DNA from: Lactifluus volemus
Taxonomy: Eukaryota; Basidiomycota; Agaricomycetes; Russulales; Russulaceae
Assembly: GCA_022376515.1 (NCBI GenBank)
Contig: WTXI01000003.1
Coordinates: 1,116,001 to 1,180,000, forward strand
Direction: 5' to 3'
DNA: 64,000 nucleotides
The notes below the pieces were generated by a model that searched no databases, was not told the DNA's origin, and saw only the letters and a list, made by a program, of their open reading frames with translations. The translations under genes and the position numbers were made by a program. Below, in pieces: positions 24,220 through 37,307 of this stretch; the first letter of the stretch is position 1, and each line of letters starts with the position of its first letter.

Positions 24220-24618
24220 GATTGGTAATCTGTTGATTCTAGATACTGTACTGTACTGGCACAACACCAACGGTCCAGCTCACCCGACAATAGCCGATGT
24301 TTGTGCAAGTTGTATGGTCTAGGCTCCATATTCGTTAGACCGCCCACTCTATCGCCGCCAATATAAAGTATCTTTGGCATCATTCTAACCCAAACTTAGT
24401 GAAATCACTAACAATGAATGTGCCGTGCTTGTCCACAGGCACATTTTCTTCTCCCTCCGGTGTTACTCGATGCGCCTGTCTTTAACCATCATCAAACCTC
24501 CTTTCTGCGCGATTTACATACCAGGCACAAAAGCGATATATGTACCTTAGAACTCACTGAAACTTTGTACCTGGAATGAAACGTGTGATGCAGCGTGTGC
24601 CGCCCCGGTGGTTAGGCA
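24220..24618. other. Convergent intergenic region, uS12m / Spo71-like
   Basis: About 400 bp holding the 3' UTRs of two convergent genes. No gene seen. Confidence 0.4.
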
Positions 24619-27600
24619 TTAATGTCCCTGAACGGTCATCTGGAGTGGGATCAGCGCCCCCACATTCCTCCACTTCTCTTCCCTGTCTCTCCTCTCCCGT
24701 GACAGCTTTTCGATTTCCGTATTCAGTGCCCAGCACCACACATCCCGTTCAACGCGGCTCCGGCAACGGAAGACTATCATCTTCTTCGCCGCGTTAAGCG
24801 ATGGGACCTTCTCAGCTTGGCCCGCTTTGCGCGGCACGTAGTACACCACGAACAACATATTCTCTTCCGTATCGTCACTTTCGAGTCCATCCGCGTACCG
24901 TCGAGGAGTCACAGGGTTGTTTGGGTTGTACTGTCCCTGAGGTAATACTTGCGCCGCGAACACGCCTGACATGATATACGCGTCCAACAATGAAACGGAT
25001 CTTTCCCGTCGAGGATAGTGCATTGACTTGGGCTTGACGTAATACTGCACCAACTGACCACTTACTAGGAACAGCTCCACCAGCCTAGAAATGCTCGTCT
25101 GATCCACCTCACGAGTGAAGGAAGGTGGTACACACTTGTATCTTCCGTGAGGTCCCTGTCTTACGTATATTCGTCCACACTTGGTTATCGGTCGACATCC
25201 TTCATAGACACACCAATGATACATTGATGTGAGGTACGGTAGAGCGACGGCAGGGTTCGATGGTGGTTCTGGCGGGCGGGGCTTGTTGTCCTCATCGTCC
25301 CGCAGACGATGGGGTGTGATGCGTGGTCGACCCGTGGCCAAATGAACGACGTCCATTTCCTGTCGCGTGTCCACAATATGTCGTAACTTCCAATACTGAA
25401 TAAGAGCACGGAGACGTTCAATCCATTCTATCGCAACTTTGGCAGACCAGGTCTGCAACACTCATCGTCATCAGCCTGGCCACGTGAAAGGGGAGAGTGC
25501 GTGTGTTTGGTTAGGACGCACCTCAAACCGAATGACATGCCCAGTTCTCAAGACGAGTTCAAACATCTCCGCATACGCATCGTGGACCCGTCCCCAGTGA
25601 GCCCAGCATCCCCGCCGGCATCGAGCGCGTCGCTTTCTTCATGTGCAACTCTACATGGAGTCGATGCTCGTCTCCTGGATCATGTGGCGTGGAATTGTGT
25701 ACGGGATGACTCGGGTGAAAAATAGGCCTGAATGCCCGCCGCACGATTATGACGGCTCGTAGATCCAGCACGCTGCGGGCAGTCAAGACCTGCGCGGCCC
25801 CTCGACGGACCTCTTCGTGTCGTAATGCGTCGCGAATGTCATGATCTGGTCCGTGGGGTATAGGAACCACGCCAGGAAGGTTTGGCGTGTGAGGGTGGAA
25901 GGTGGAAGGGTGAAAAGTAGGCCATTATGCACACTGAGGTAAACCTCTTCGTGGCTTCCCGAAGCAGACCTAATACGTGATGCGTAACCCTCAATGCTCG
26001 GTGGCTCGGACAATTGGTGACCGTCTTTGATGTGCAGCTGTGATGCCATGTGCTCGGCTAAGCGCATTTCCAAGTGGGCGGCTCTCCCTGCCTGGAGCCG
26101 ACAGAGTCGACAAGACGAGCACCATAAAAAAATAAATTACCTGATTGAGTGCCAGCCCCGCAAGTACCTCCCAGACACGAGGGTTGCCATAAACATCGTT
26201 ATGCCACCACACCCAATCTAAATTTGTGTCCAAGCGCCACGCAAGTTCTAAGTGTGCACCTTCCGCGAGGCGCTTCTGAACGATGATGTCCCAGTCTTGG
26301 ATTGTGCTGAATGTCCTCATGCTCAACGCAATAAGATTGTCGTAGCTGAAAACGGAATAGTCTGCGTGCCCAGGGATGTCTATCTTCATCCGAGTATCGA
26401 GAACGGGTGAGCGAACTTCAATGAATGATGGCAGTTGACTACTCATTTCAAGTTCCTGCCTAGCACCCATTTATGGTATGAGCATAGAGCCGGACTTGGG
26501 AGGCTCAACCCACCATAAATGCCATATCCAGTCTGTAGAGCGAGAACGGCTCCGTGGTTTAAAAATAAAGACATTTGTTCCTGTCCTGCGCTGAAAGGGT
26601 AAAAGTATCTTCATGCCTGCGCGCAGGGACGCGGGAGGGCATGTGATACAGAAAGACATGTCCGTAAAGGAATAAAGAGATAGTCTTGTCCGAACGCTCT
26701 TCAAGGGTACAACATAGGCGAGATGCTTGTGACCTGCAAACCACTCTCTACCTGGCAATTTCTAAGATGGGACTGTCAGAGAGAAAAGGCAGAAGATACT
26801 GAGATGAAATGCACATAATCGTTGTACAGCTCCAACCGGTGGTTGCGCCAGACGACCATGAACTCGGCCCAGTCCTCGCACAACAAGTTTCTGGCTGACC
26901 GACTCTGCACCTCATCAAAACGGGGTCCCACGGATCCGTCCTCAGAGTAAGCAACGCGGACTACCATCCTGTCTGAAACCCATACAACGGGGATATAGGG
27001 CTAGAACATGGCATTGGAAGAAGATCGTCTTACCTTTCATCTTGGCGTCTTCAGCCTCGTCCGGTATGTCAAGCAGCACTGGAGGAACTGATGCAACCTG
27101 AAGCTCTTCTACCGCCGCAGCACTCGTTTCTTGTATCTGACTTCCACTACGTCCCAAAACCTCTGACGGGGGAGCAGGCGGAGAAAGGTCACGAGCGAGA
27201 CGAACAACCTTTTTTCCCTTGCCCTTGCCCCGACCCAATAGATGAAGAGAGCTCGAGAACCATCAACTGCGCCATCACTCTTCGCACGCGAAAGGGTGTG
27301 CACTCTCAAAGCAGGTTTGAGGCTAGAAACTACACGAGTGCGGTCAAGTTCTCCTTCCTGCGATGTATCCGTAGCCGAAGCAGGAAGGAGACTGGCAGTG
27401 GAGGTGACAGCGTGAATGTCGGGACTCCCATCAGGAGAGAGAGTGGCTCCCTCTGGGAAGGAGGACTGAGACGGCACAGTATACGGTTCCGGCTCTGGAC
27501 TAATATGGGAACGCGCCGTTAGAAAAGTATCACCGGTCGTCATCGAAGGGTCACGGTGACCGAGGGGGACCTGGGAAGCAGATGGATCTGCTCGGGTGGA

Positions 27601-28176
27601 TGAATTCCCAGTGGCAACGGACCGTGGGCTTCGAGGGGGTTGCTCAACGTACGTGTTGAGTCCCAAGAATTCTCCGACCTGAAAAAAGCCAGTCTCGTTC
27701 GGCAGCACCCAACGTCCATGGCGCGCATTCGAGCTGTCCTTCCTCTGCAAGAAGCGCCCCCATGCAGACTCTTTCCACCGTCGGAACATCTCATTCTTCA
27801 CATCATTCTCCTGTTCTTCGCTCCAGTCCCTCTCTGAGCCACCGAGCTTCAGATGAAAAGCGTACGCATATTGGTTGATAAGCTCGTTGACAGGTTCATC
27901 GTCGCTAGCTAGTGATCGTTGGGTCTGGGTGAAGCCAAGAAGGCGGCGGGGCTCCTTGCCACCGACGGATTTCATGGCAAGACGGTGCGCGTCTGATAAG
28001 ACATGCTCAGGCAACGGGCCCAGGAAAAGGCGGTGAAGAGTATGCTTTTCAGCGACTTGCTTTAGCTCGGTGGGCATGATATGATGGAAGGGAACAATAA
28101 TGGTGGCATCAGATGCCACAACTGAGGCGATGCCACCAAGTGATGTCATGTCACGCGGAAACGAGTAGCATCGCAT
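24619..28176 (-). CDS. SPO71: Spo71/Mug56-like PH-domain protein
   Basis: The N-terminal exon (28176 to about 27110) carries the Spo71 N-terminal segment HTLHRLFLGPLPEHVLSDAH and a kinked helical part (DVKNEMFRRWKESAWGRFLQ), then a long Ser/Pro-rich linker. A first PH-like region reads EDWAEFMVVWRNHRLELYND and IFKPRSRSRSTDWIWHLW. Next come LDTNLDWVWWHNDVYGNP and a second PH-like module ending NAAKKMIVFRCRSRVERDV, then WCWALNTEIEKLSRE. In yeasts the family guides prospore-membrane and spore-wall formation in meiosis. Here it would suggest a basidiospore role, which is inference. One base seems missing between 27238 and 27110, where the frame passes from RALFI to KKVVRLARDLSPP. Inner exon edges are approximate. 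Confidence 0.75.
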
Positions 28177-28384
28177 CCGAGTCGGGCAGATATCTCCTAT
28201 ATTTCACAGTTATGGACGTAGATACTCTTATATGAATATACAATCATAGACCGCGGAGCTCTAATTCATGTGTGAGAAGCGAAGCTGCCTCCGGGAAGCG
28301 CGGCTTAACTTCGCACTCGTATGGAATCGGGCGTCTGAGAAGGACCTAATCGTTAGTTTCGCACAAGGGTATGAATGGACATTC

Positions 28385-30209
28385 TTACACAACAAGCCCG
28401 TCTTCTACGAAACCATCGACATCCAAGGGAAGCAATTTACCCGACGCATCTTTCTTCCGCTCAATTTTAGTTGCCCAAAGCAGGATTGCGATGTCGATGA
28501 ACAATGAATTGTTCGCTACATGACGACCCACACACAACCTGCGACCAAAGCCATACGTGACGTGGCTTTCTTCTTTAGTGTCGGGCGGTCCTGGCGCAAT
28601 TTCACCCTTAGCGTCGAGATGCCTCGCGGGATTGAAGTGACCCGCGTCTTCGCCATAGATCTCCGGGTCCCGGTTCAGGTGCCATACGTTCGCAATGCAG
28701 ATTGTGCCTTTGGGGATGAACATGCCGTCGTACCAGTCATCTTCAATGGATCGATGGGGGAGGCCAACTGGATCGACTGGACGCCAGCGCAGAGCCTCTT
28801 TAACCATAGCGCGGATGTAAGGCAGATGAGGATAATCGGCAAAAGAGGGTAAACGCGTGCGGCCCACGACTGCATCAAGTTCTGCTTGTGCGCGAGCCTG
28901 TGTCTCGGGGTATGCAAGTATCGCGAGCGTGAACCAGGCCATCACAGCTGAAGTTGTCTCCGCGCCAGCAGCGCTGAAGAACGGGGAGAAGTCAGACTCG
29001 TTCGACTCGAATGTATGTATCAGAGGGACACATACAACATAGTTCCTGCAAGCCAGGAATTTTCCCGCATCGATAGCTGGTGTCGATCAGCCTCGCGAAT
29101 CAACGTGGCACTCAAACTAGGTCGTTCATCTCCTTTCGCCTGTGGAGAAAGCAAGTCCATAGCGTGATTAGGGATAACTGAAGCATATTCGTACGATGTT
29201 CACTCGGACGGAATTGAAGAGCTTTTCAAACATGGCAGAGTCTTGCTTATACCAATTCTCGGCATTTCGCTTCCACTTGGCAAACCTACTTTAGATCAGG
29301 AGCTGGACAACATGGTCCGTATGCTCAAAGTCGCACCTGCTGGGAATATATAGCATCCAAGGGAAAAACTCCACCAAGTGAGCTCCTGGATAAGCAGCGC
29401 GAGTGAGACGCTGAACAAAGTCATTGATGAGGGTGACGTTCTGATCTTGCTCAGACGTGATCGTGGGCTTGTCATAAACGACGGACAAAACCATCGATGC
29501 TGCCGCACGGCGAAGGTGCCTATCCCATCTCCCAGGATCGGCTAGCCCTTCGGCAGCGAGAAGCAGGGCTTCCGTTGTCTGTGTCTCGTGAAAATCTTTG
29601 ACAACACCCTTGTTAAGACCCTCGTGAGCGGCCTTGCGCATCCGACGCCAGCTAGATAATGCATTGTTATATCGTACCAACTTGAGCGATCAAGCAGTCG
29701 GGAAACGCACACGTCGTTGTACCGGGTGAACACGACAAGGAGGCCGCCAGTCATGATATCGGATGCGACAATATTACGTGGTCTGTCTGAGTATATCCCG
29801 GCACGTCGGTCGAGAAGATCGGCAGCGACCTTCTGAGAGTTAAGGATGACCATCGGTTGACCGGCAGCGTTGAGGTATATCAAGTCACCTTGTCGGGTCA
29901 ATCGTAAGATTCAAGGTACGCCAAAAGACGATCGAAAGAGCACTGACCATACTGTTTTCGCCACTCGGTAAACTTGAGCCATTGCTGAGATCGGAGCTCA
30001 AGAACATTTCCTATAATTGGGTAACCACGAGGTCCAGGAGGTAGCTTGCGGTAAGGGCTGGCGATATAGTGGGCTACGAAAAAGACAACGAGACCCAGAA
30101 AGATGCCAAGTGATAGCGTTCTGTTCTCAGTGGCTGACTGAAAGAGTTGAGTCAGGGAGAAATAACTCAAGAAGCCACTGGGAGTAAGAAATTCGAAGGC
30201 GGAAGACAT
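28385..30209 (-). CDS. Cytochrome P450 monooxygenase
   Basis: The start at 30209 gives an N-terminal membrane anchor (LSLGIFLGLVVFFVAHYIAS) and a proline hinge (YRKLPPGPRGYPIIGN). Exons then read DLIYLNAAGQPMVIL, WRRMRKAAHEGLNKG, an I-helix AAGAETTSAVMAWF with the acidic-threonine pair, an ExxR motif in VKEALRWRPV and the haem loop FGRRLCVGRHVA with its cysteine. The catalytic set is complete and splice junctions keep frame, so it looks functional. It is of the O-methylsterigmatocystin oxidoreductase-like group common in basidiomycetes. Substrate unknown. It is divergent from a secreted GMC oxidoreductase across 349 bp and followed by two SDRs. Confidence 0.93.
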
Positions 30210-30558
30210 TGGTATCGCCCGTGCCCGTCGAACTCATTGACAGGAGGGATATTTATACCCATTGATAGACCCAGCGTCGCCACCTCGCTCCGGTATCGTG
30301 GTCGGCAGAGGCTAGCGGCGGCGTGGGATGCATTCTACATTTAGTCGTTGATTAACATGGATTTGTGGTGATCGTTGCTATTACGTCAACATCTCGCCTC
30401 TGAATAGGCCTGAATCTTAACCGCATTCGTCTCTTAACCGAATTATGCCTGGAGGTGGCGGCACAACTCGGAATCTTATTGTCAAGCGTAAGGACCCTTA
30501 GAAGTAAACTCATGGGTCCCCCGTCTGGTCAGTGGCTGAGGTCAACGCCCCTTCTGAG
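30210..30558. promoter_or_regulatory. Divergent promoter, P450 / GMC oxidoreductase
   Basis: 349 bp between opposed start codons. The two genes are natural candidates for joint expression. No specific motif assigned. Confidence 0.45.
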
Positions 30559-33134
30559 ATGGCTCTCTCCCGCATCATCTCTCTCTCCATCTTCGTAGCA
30601 TACTCCATCGCTGTACCCTCTTCTACACAAACTACACTCTCCGCACCAGAATTTGCTGAGCGCGAGTTCGACGTTCTCATCCTTGGCGGTGGTACCGCTG
30701 GTCTGGTCGTTGCAAATCGCCTCTCGGCTCCATCTACTACATCCAAGAATGTATCGCCACTCCGCGTTGGCATCATCGAGGCTGGTCAATATCTCCCCGA
30801 AGACCCGCTCATAAACGTGCCGACTGCTGGTAACCTTCTTGGGAACGCCAACGTTGGCACACTTATAGGGAACCCGACATACGACTGGCTCTTCGAAAGC
30901 GTGCCCCAGCCCGGTCTAGATGGGCTTGTTATACAATATCCACGGTGTGGCGGTTTCCATTGCCCGCATAGACTAATGAACTCTGACCGGCCGTGACTTT
31001 TCTGCAGGGGGAAAGTCCTAGGTGGTTCCTCCGCAATCAATAGCATGGTCTGGCAGCGCGGATCGCGTTCTGATTATGACGTATGGGGCACAAGCCTGGG
31101 GAACGGAGAGGAGTGGACGTTTGAGGGGCTCCTGCCCTTCTTCACCCGCTCAGAAAACTGGACTGCTCCTTCCACCTCAACTCCTGCGTTATTCCAACTT
31201 TCTCCCGCCCAGAAGCAAGCTCTCGCGGAGGCTCATGGCACTAGAGGTCCTATGCAGATCACCTACAACAACTTTTTGACCGATCTCGACGTGCCTGCTG
31301 CGCATGCTCTTGTCTGTGCCGCAGGCATTGCACCCAATGCAAACCCAGACGACGGCACTGATTTGTCCATGCCCGCACAAGGAGTTGCGCGCACCGTCGA
31401 TGCTCACACTGGATTGAGGAGCTATTCTGCTTCGGCATACTTTGATGCCGAAGCACGTGCTCGCGTTAACCTACACTTGGTGACGAATGCCGTCGTTAGC
31501 AAGATACTTTTCGACGGAAGAAGGCGAAAGCCGTGGAATTCCAAGTGACGGGAAGACGTATACAGTCGCAGTTAAGAAAGAGGTAGTCATGGCTACGGGT
31601 AAGGCCTCCTTGACTTAGACTTTAGGCTCGCAAGACGCTAAACTGCCACGCCACAGGATCCATCAAGACGCCTCAGATTCTCGAACTGTCAGGTGTCGGA
31701 AATAGGACGCTCCTCGAGAGCTTGGGCATTCCTGTCGTTCTGGATATGCCTGAGATTGGAGAGAATCTGCAAGACCACCCTGTGACGCTGTCTGATTTTA
31801 GGCTCAAGGCTGGCGCTGTCACCCTTGGTATGCTCTGGTTGCAATGCCTTTATCTGACGTCTGAAGTCGCACCAGATTCTCTCGCCAACGGAACTTTCAC
31901 CTCCCATCATCAAGCCCACTTGTAAGCTGACACTAATGCTCACATTTCTGCGCTCCTAATACATCGCCGTAGCAAAACCAATAAGGCGGGCGTATTTACT
32001 TACTCCGTTGCAGACATCGGTACTATCACCTTGCAGTCCATGACCACTCCTTCTGAATTCAAGGCCATGCGTGCCTCCTTGGATAAGGAGTTGGCCGAAA
32101 GATCCCTGACGCCACTCCAAAAGGTGCAGTACCAGCATCTCAAAGACTTGTGGACAAGGGAGAAGAGGGTTGGGTTGAGATAGTCGTCGTACCGAGTGGC
32201 GGTGTCTTGAGCCCACCTCAAGCAGGAGAAAGCTATATGACTGGTGTAGCCATCCAACAAGTAAGGCATTCCCCACAACGCGCCATTACGCTGACCCTCT
32301 CCTTCCGCCCAACAATAGCACGCCTTTGGACAGGGCTCAGTTGTCAGTAATTAGTGATTCAACACGTGGCTAATCTGACTTCTTGTAGCACATCAACAGC
32401 ACCAACATCCACGACCCGCCTGTCATTGACCCCCGGATTGCCGATCTACGTTGGGGTAAGGACAAATGAGCATCGCCTCCGATCCTCGATCAATGATCGT
32501 TCCTAGACTTCGACATTCTGTATTATGGCGCAAAGTTTCTCCGGAAGTGGGCTCAGACAAAGCCCTTGGCAGACCTCGTTGATGAGATGATTGCTCCGCC
32601 AGCATCACTGAAAGGGGATGATGAATGGGTGAAATTCGTAAAGAGCTCGGTCCGAGTACGTATTTGTTGCGTAAGCTACTGCCTGACGCTGACTGATACT
32701 GCGTAGACAACAAATCATCCACTAGGTGAAATTTCCTCCTAGACAACGTTGTTGGCGTATTGATTGGGATTGCCTAGGCACGACTGCGATGGCACCTCGC
32801 AGTCTTGGAGGTAACATAGGCTTTCTGACGATGCTTTCAAAGGTCGCTCAAAATTCAATGTCTTTCAGGTGTTGTAGACCCACGTCTGAAAATCTACGGG
32901 TTGACCAATGTGCGCGTTGTTGATGCGAGCGTGATACCTCTCACAACTGGCGTGGCAATCCAATCTACCGTGTATGCGATCGCAGAGAAGGTGAGACAAA
33001 TTTTTCATTATATTTCTGGCCGGACTTGACTGGGCATCCAGGCCGCGACATACTCCGAAAAGAGTTTGGCCTGGAATGAGCACACTCAGATGATGACAGT
33101 GTCACTTGCTAAATCAATCTCCATCAGCAACTAA
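30559..33134 (+). CDS. Secreted GMC oxidoreductase (AA3_2, aryl-alcohol oxidase / glucose oxidase-like)
   Basis: The start at 30559 gives a signal peptide ([20 protein letters not shown]), then the FAD-binding fold [23 protein letters not shown] signature 1 is [18 protein letters not shown] and signature 2 lies in [15 protein letters not shown]. The active-site region [18 protein letters not shown] holds the catalytic His, and the C-terminal FAD segment is [18 protein letters not shown]. Such enzymes oxidise alcohols or sugars to feed peroxide to lignocellulose-degrading enzymes. Three apparent one-base losses interrupt the middle exons, in the G runs near 31516 and 31550 and in the T pair near 32148. 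Exons on both sides are well conserved, so the gene is probably intact in the organism. The stop at 33132-33134 follows a variable C-terminal extension. Confidence 0.9.
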
Positions 33135-34792
33135 CACCAGTGGGGCTAGGTTGAAACTCGAGTGTTATCGGTCTGGCGCTGTGCGTAGTGATGAAATGTT
33201 CATTGTCGTATGACAGCAGAAATGCACTAGTCTATTAATGTTCAATGTTCTCTCGGCTGGTAGATCGCATGGCCTTGGGCCCAACGTTTAATACGTAGCG
33301 TTGCGCCGTGCATTTTCGACTCAGTGGCTCACACGTGGAGGTCATTTGTCCCCCAGGGCATCATGATATCGCCTCGTAGTGCGAGCCAATCGGAAGCTCG
33401 AATAAGAAGCGAACACGGTTTAGTGGGGACCACGAGTGATGTGCAACTTGTCCCTAACAATTGACACAATTCCCAATATCTGGGATACAGCATGATCTTT
33501 CAGGTTAGAATTTCCCCCATGCACCAGACCCCATTGGCGGTCATTAGTAATCCCTGTTATCCGCATTAGCTGGTTCTAAGATTCAACTGCGGTTTGTACA
33601 TTCCAGCTTCAACTTTGGGGCAACACGTGAATCCGGCTTTTAATTAACCGTAACAGGTGAAGCGCGTAGGTATAAAGTAGAGAGCTACGACTTCTTTGAC
33701 CATAACGCTGCAGTGGCAATTGCTGCCAAACTAATACATGTGCTGGATATCGAAATCGAGCCAGGTTAGGGCACCTACAACACACTTTCGTTTATTTAAA
33801 AAATGACCCTTCGTACGATGTGGCTAGCGGCCGAAAGGAACCTCTCTATTGTACTTCGTTTGCCTGGGAAAGGCGAAGGCAAACTGAATTGATAAGGTAC
33901 GTATGAGAACTTATCAATCTCCGATCTTGATCTCATTACGTGTGGTTGGGCTTCGGCCCGGCCTGATGCACCCGTGACCTTGCTCTGCTCTGCTCGGGCT
34001 CGGGCTCGGACTCGGACTCGCCCTCAGGTTCGTCGATATTATCTGTCGCTTCGTTGTTAGCGCGCGGATATTATCGCTTCTTCGAGTTATTGGGTTGCTT
34101 CATCTCTCATGACGGAGTCCCATTCGGTGCTTTGCATCGCGCGCGAGCGATTTTTATCCCGGGCCCCTCCTTCGTCACAGTGGAGCCGAGTTATCTTTAC
34201 CCGTGTACTTCTGCTTCCTGATATTCCTTATCACTAGCGTGCGACTTGGCTGCCATGTCAGATCTCATGTCGTGTCGGCGGTTCAGTCATCCAACAGCTC
34301 TGGGGCTTGGACTTGTTTTCTTGATTCCATTGCACAACGCGGTTCAACACGTGACTCATGCCTCTGCGAAAGCTGTTACACCACCAGGGATGATTTGGCA
34401 TCTGTCGTACTCGTCATCAGCTAGGCAGGTAGCTTTCAAAAGTAAATCTGGCGTCCGTATAGCAGTTACTAAGTCGTAACAGTTGGTAACAGCGTCTTTC
34501 AACCATGCTTTCGCAGGGCTCTCCGGCATTTCGGCGCTCGGACTGGCTTAGGGGTTCACTTACAAATACGTCAGGCACCTTTTGCTGGAGGCTCAAACAA
34601 CTTGCGCCAAGTCATCCAATGAAGCTCACTCAGCGACCTCGCGCCCAGGTTTGTAATAACAACCTGGCATACTATGCCAATGCCTAAGGAATCGCGTTTG
34701 CCTGCGCCATGGCTGACCAACCCGAAAGTTATAAAAGCCGTCGAAGACATTAGCCATCCCTCACTACAACACTCAAACACACTCAAAGAATA
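33135..34792. promoter_or_regulatory. 1.66 kb upstream of the first SDR paralogue
   Basis: No gene seen. A CGGGCT/CGGACT-type simple repeat lies at 34003-34024. An element with CTCACTCAGCG followed by a dyad is at 34625-34667 and recurs upstream of the second SDR copy. A TATA-like TTATAAAAG lies at 34728-34736, close to the SDR start. Confidence 0.4.
34645..34667. promoter_or_regulatory. Dyad element A upstream of SDR copy 1
   Basis: CCAGGTT and AACCTGG flank a 9-nt spacer, 20 bases after CTCACTCAGCG. The same combination occurs at 36993-37007 and 37174-37199 before SDR copy 2. A protein-binding dyad is inferred. Confidence 0.45.
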
Positions 34793-36013
34793 ATGGCGGC
34801 TTTTCAACTGCAAACATCGTCGGAATGGACGAGAATCTTCCCGTCACTCAACACCATGAGTTCGTTCCTATTTCGTGATCTCTACTTTGCTCTTACCTTT
34901 CGCACAGTGTCTATCCCTTCATCGACCCGAACCAGCATTACACCTCGCAATCATTCAAGGGTCAGGTCGTCCTTATCACGGGTGCATCTAGAGGAATAGG
35001 CCAAGAAACAGCTCTTCAATATGCCAGGGCAGGCGCCTCTCTTGTTTGGTCTCTCGGAAACAAGAAACTCTGAACGAGACTAGAGCAGTGGTCTTGAAAG
35101 AAGTCCCTGGTACTGAAGTCGTGACGATTGTGGCGGACGTCAAAGATCCAGTTGCGGCGGAGGAGGCGGTCAAGGCGACGAAAAGCCGATTTGGAAGGTT
35201 GGATGTTCTGGTCGCCAATGCCGGTGCTACCTCACCGGCCGACAAACGTGGGTGTTTCAATGATACTCTGCGATTGAAGAATTGGACGTATGGGCTGACT
35301 GCTAATAGCACTGGCGGCCAAGGATGCAAACGAATGGTGGAACACGATAGAAGTCAACGTGAGAGGGGTATATAATTATCTCCGGTGCGCTGATTGTGCG
35401 AGCTCAAGACCATTGCTGATGCTAGTCATTCAGGGCTGCGATTCCTGCCATCTTGGAGACTAAGGGAAGCATCATCGTCGTGACATCTGCGATGGGCCAT
35501 CTTCGTGTCCCGCTCTCCAGCGACTATAGCTCCTCGAAGTTCATTTTAGACCGTATTGTCGAATTTTCAGCTCTAGGTAGGGGCTTCCCAGCCTTTCGCT
35601 TGCATGACTACGTCCTCATCCACTTTACGCACGCAGAGTACCCTGAGTTGCGTATCTTCGGGCTTCATCCGGGGGTGATTCAGACAGCACTGGCTCAAGA
35701 GATCCTTGGAGAAGAAGGCACCTGGCCATTCGACACGGTCTCTCTTCCTGTAGCGACGATGCTTGCGATCAGTGCTGGAAAAGCAGAGTGGTTGCGTGGA
35801 AGGTTCGAACCCTAGTGCGATCACGTTGAGAAAGGAGTATGCTGATTAGTACGCAGATATTGGTCCAGTAACTGGGACCTCAATGAAGCCGAGATAAATT
35901 GGAAGACGAAGACACTTGAGCAGAATGGCCTTGTCAACAAACTGTTCATCCCGCGTGAAGGTCACGATGTGGAAACTATTGACAGAGCTGGGGCTAACGA
36001 TGACCGTGACTAG
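34793..36013 (+). CDS. Short-chain dehydrogenase/reductase, tandem copy 1
   Basis: Classical SDR: QVVLITGASRGIGQETALQY is the Rossmann glycine motif, DVLVANAG the NAG motif, SSDYSSSKFILDRI holds the catalytic Tyr-x3-Lys, and the C-terminus is YWSSNWDLNEAEINWKTKTL ending near the stop at 36013. The last intron starts inside GRF, so the frame that seems to stop at 35815 is really intron read-through. Compared with copy 2, one base is missing twice: in the T run at 34801-34804 and at 35044-35047 in LVLVSRK. The enzyme should reduce a carbonyl or oxidise an alcohol with NAD(P)H. It may act on products of the neighbouring P450. Confidence 0.88.
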
Positions 36014-36992
36014 GTGGAGAGGCTTCGAGAGAATTGCCATTGCTATTGCTACTACACATAACAACTTGTACTAATTCTGATTGTCCATATGCCAAGTCGC
36101 GACTGGGTAAATACGAGGTCAGGCAGTAGTTGAGATGAACGAAGTTTTTTTGCGATCTTCATTTTGGGCTATGGTGTGACTGAAGGAAATTGTGTAGTAG
36201 TTCTAGGCAATGCACGGGGAACTACTCAAATTGAATGCGTTTTGCGTTCACATGGCACCGTCTGGGACTTCCGAATCGCAGCACTGATCACAGTGTCAGC
36301 ATTCTTATCTCACTGCAAACCTGGGACAAAGCTCAGCCCCAAGATTCAATTGGATTTTTACTCGGTATGAGGGAGATAGATCTACAATTGTCAAGATCTA
36401 CTCTTTGTTTCGTTTTGAAGCGCCTATCCGAATTCTATCAGAACCTCTTTGGCATCATCTGATTACCGTCCTGCCCTTGCTTAGAAGTCATGTCCTTTTT
36501 TACAGTAACTTGAACCATGCTTAAAGCTGGTGACCTGGCACGGTTACCAAGTTAAAGCCCATCGAACCCTACCTCGATTAGTCCTTTGAGCTTGCCCCAA
36601 GTCTATCTCCACCGTTGAGGGCTCAGATCGCTCAGATCTCAGACTTGAGTTCAGTTTGGGCGTCGTGTCTCTGAGTGTTTGGGACTGACTGCATTCTCGT
36701 CCTGTATGTTTCTCTCTATATGCTCCTCACTGTTGTGCTCCTTTGCCGTTGATTACGTACCGACTTGCTTCGTGTCTTCTGATAGTCTGCGTAGCGCGCG
36801 CGCATGACAGGTTTTTCTCTTCATCGCCGTGCGTAGCCGACTGCCATATGATCTCACTTATCGACGTTCCTTTTCCTTTGTCACATGTCTGTACATTGGA
36901 TTCCCTAAATGTTATGCAGACATGCTCCAACGATCTAGATCTCGGGACGCTCACTCAGCGACTTGAACTGACCTCGGTCTTGGGCGCTGCCG

Positions 36993-37007
36993 GTTGGTAA
37001 TAGCAAC
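36993..37007. promoter_or_regulatory. Dyad element B upstream of SDR copy 2
   Basis: GTTG and CAAC arms around GTAATAG, following CTCACTCAGCG at 36950. It is the shortest of the three related elements. Confidence 0.35.
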
Positions 37008-37173
37008 TTGTTTATAGGGGTACGTACAAATACCGTTTGCTAGCGCTATTTTGACCAATCTTGGAGTCTACAAAAGGCTACGCACTCCTAATCCGAGCGG
37101 CTTGCGTTCCTTGAGGCTGGGTTGAGATGACCTTCAAGTGCGCTCACTCACTCAGCGGCCTAGATCTTCGGCG

Positions 37174-37199
37174 CTGGTTTGTAAACAAATCACAACCAG
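37174..37199. promoter_or_regulatory. Dyad element C upstream of SDR copy 2
   Basis: CTGGTT and AACCAG arms around TGTAAACAAATCAC, following CTCACTCAGCG at 37147. Related to elements A and B. Confidence 0.4.
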
Positions 37200-37307
37200 G
37201 TGCTGGCCCCTAAGGGTACGCGGCATCGGTTTTCCAGCACTATTCTGAAAGTGATAAGAGGTCCTTGCTGAGAGGCTACGCACTAATCACAGCACTCTCG
37301 TCACACA

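Larger units (their letters stand above)
36014..37307. promoter_or_regulatory. Region between the two SDR copies, with repeated promoter elements
   Basis: No gene seen. Two further copies of the CTCACTCAGCG-plus-dyad element lie at 36950-37007 and 37143-37199, so the promoter of copy 2 appears internally duplicated. Confidence 0.45.

Noticed and set aside
35800..35830. Apparent C-terminus of SDR copy 1 at the in-frame stop after GRFEP
   Set aside because: Both SDR copies have a conserved further exon beginning YWSSNWDLNE. The stop lies in intron read-through after the donor GTTCGA.
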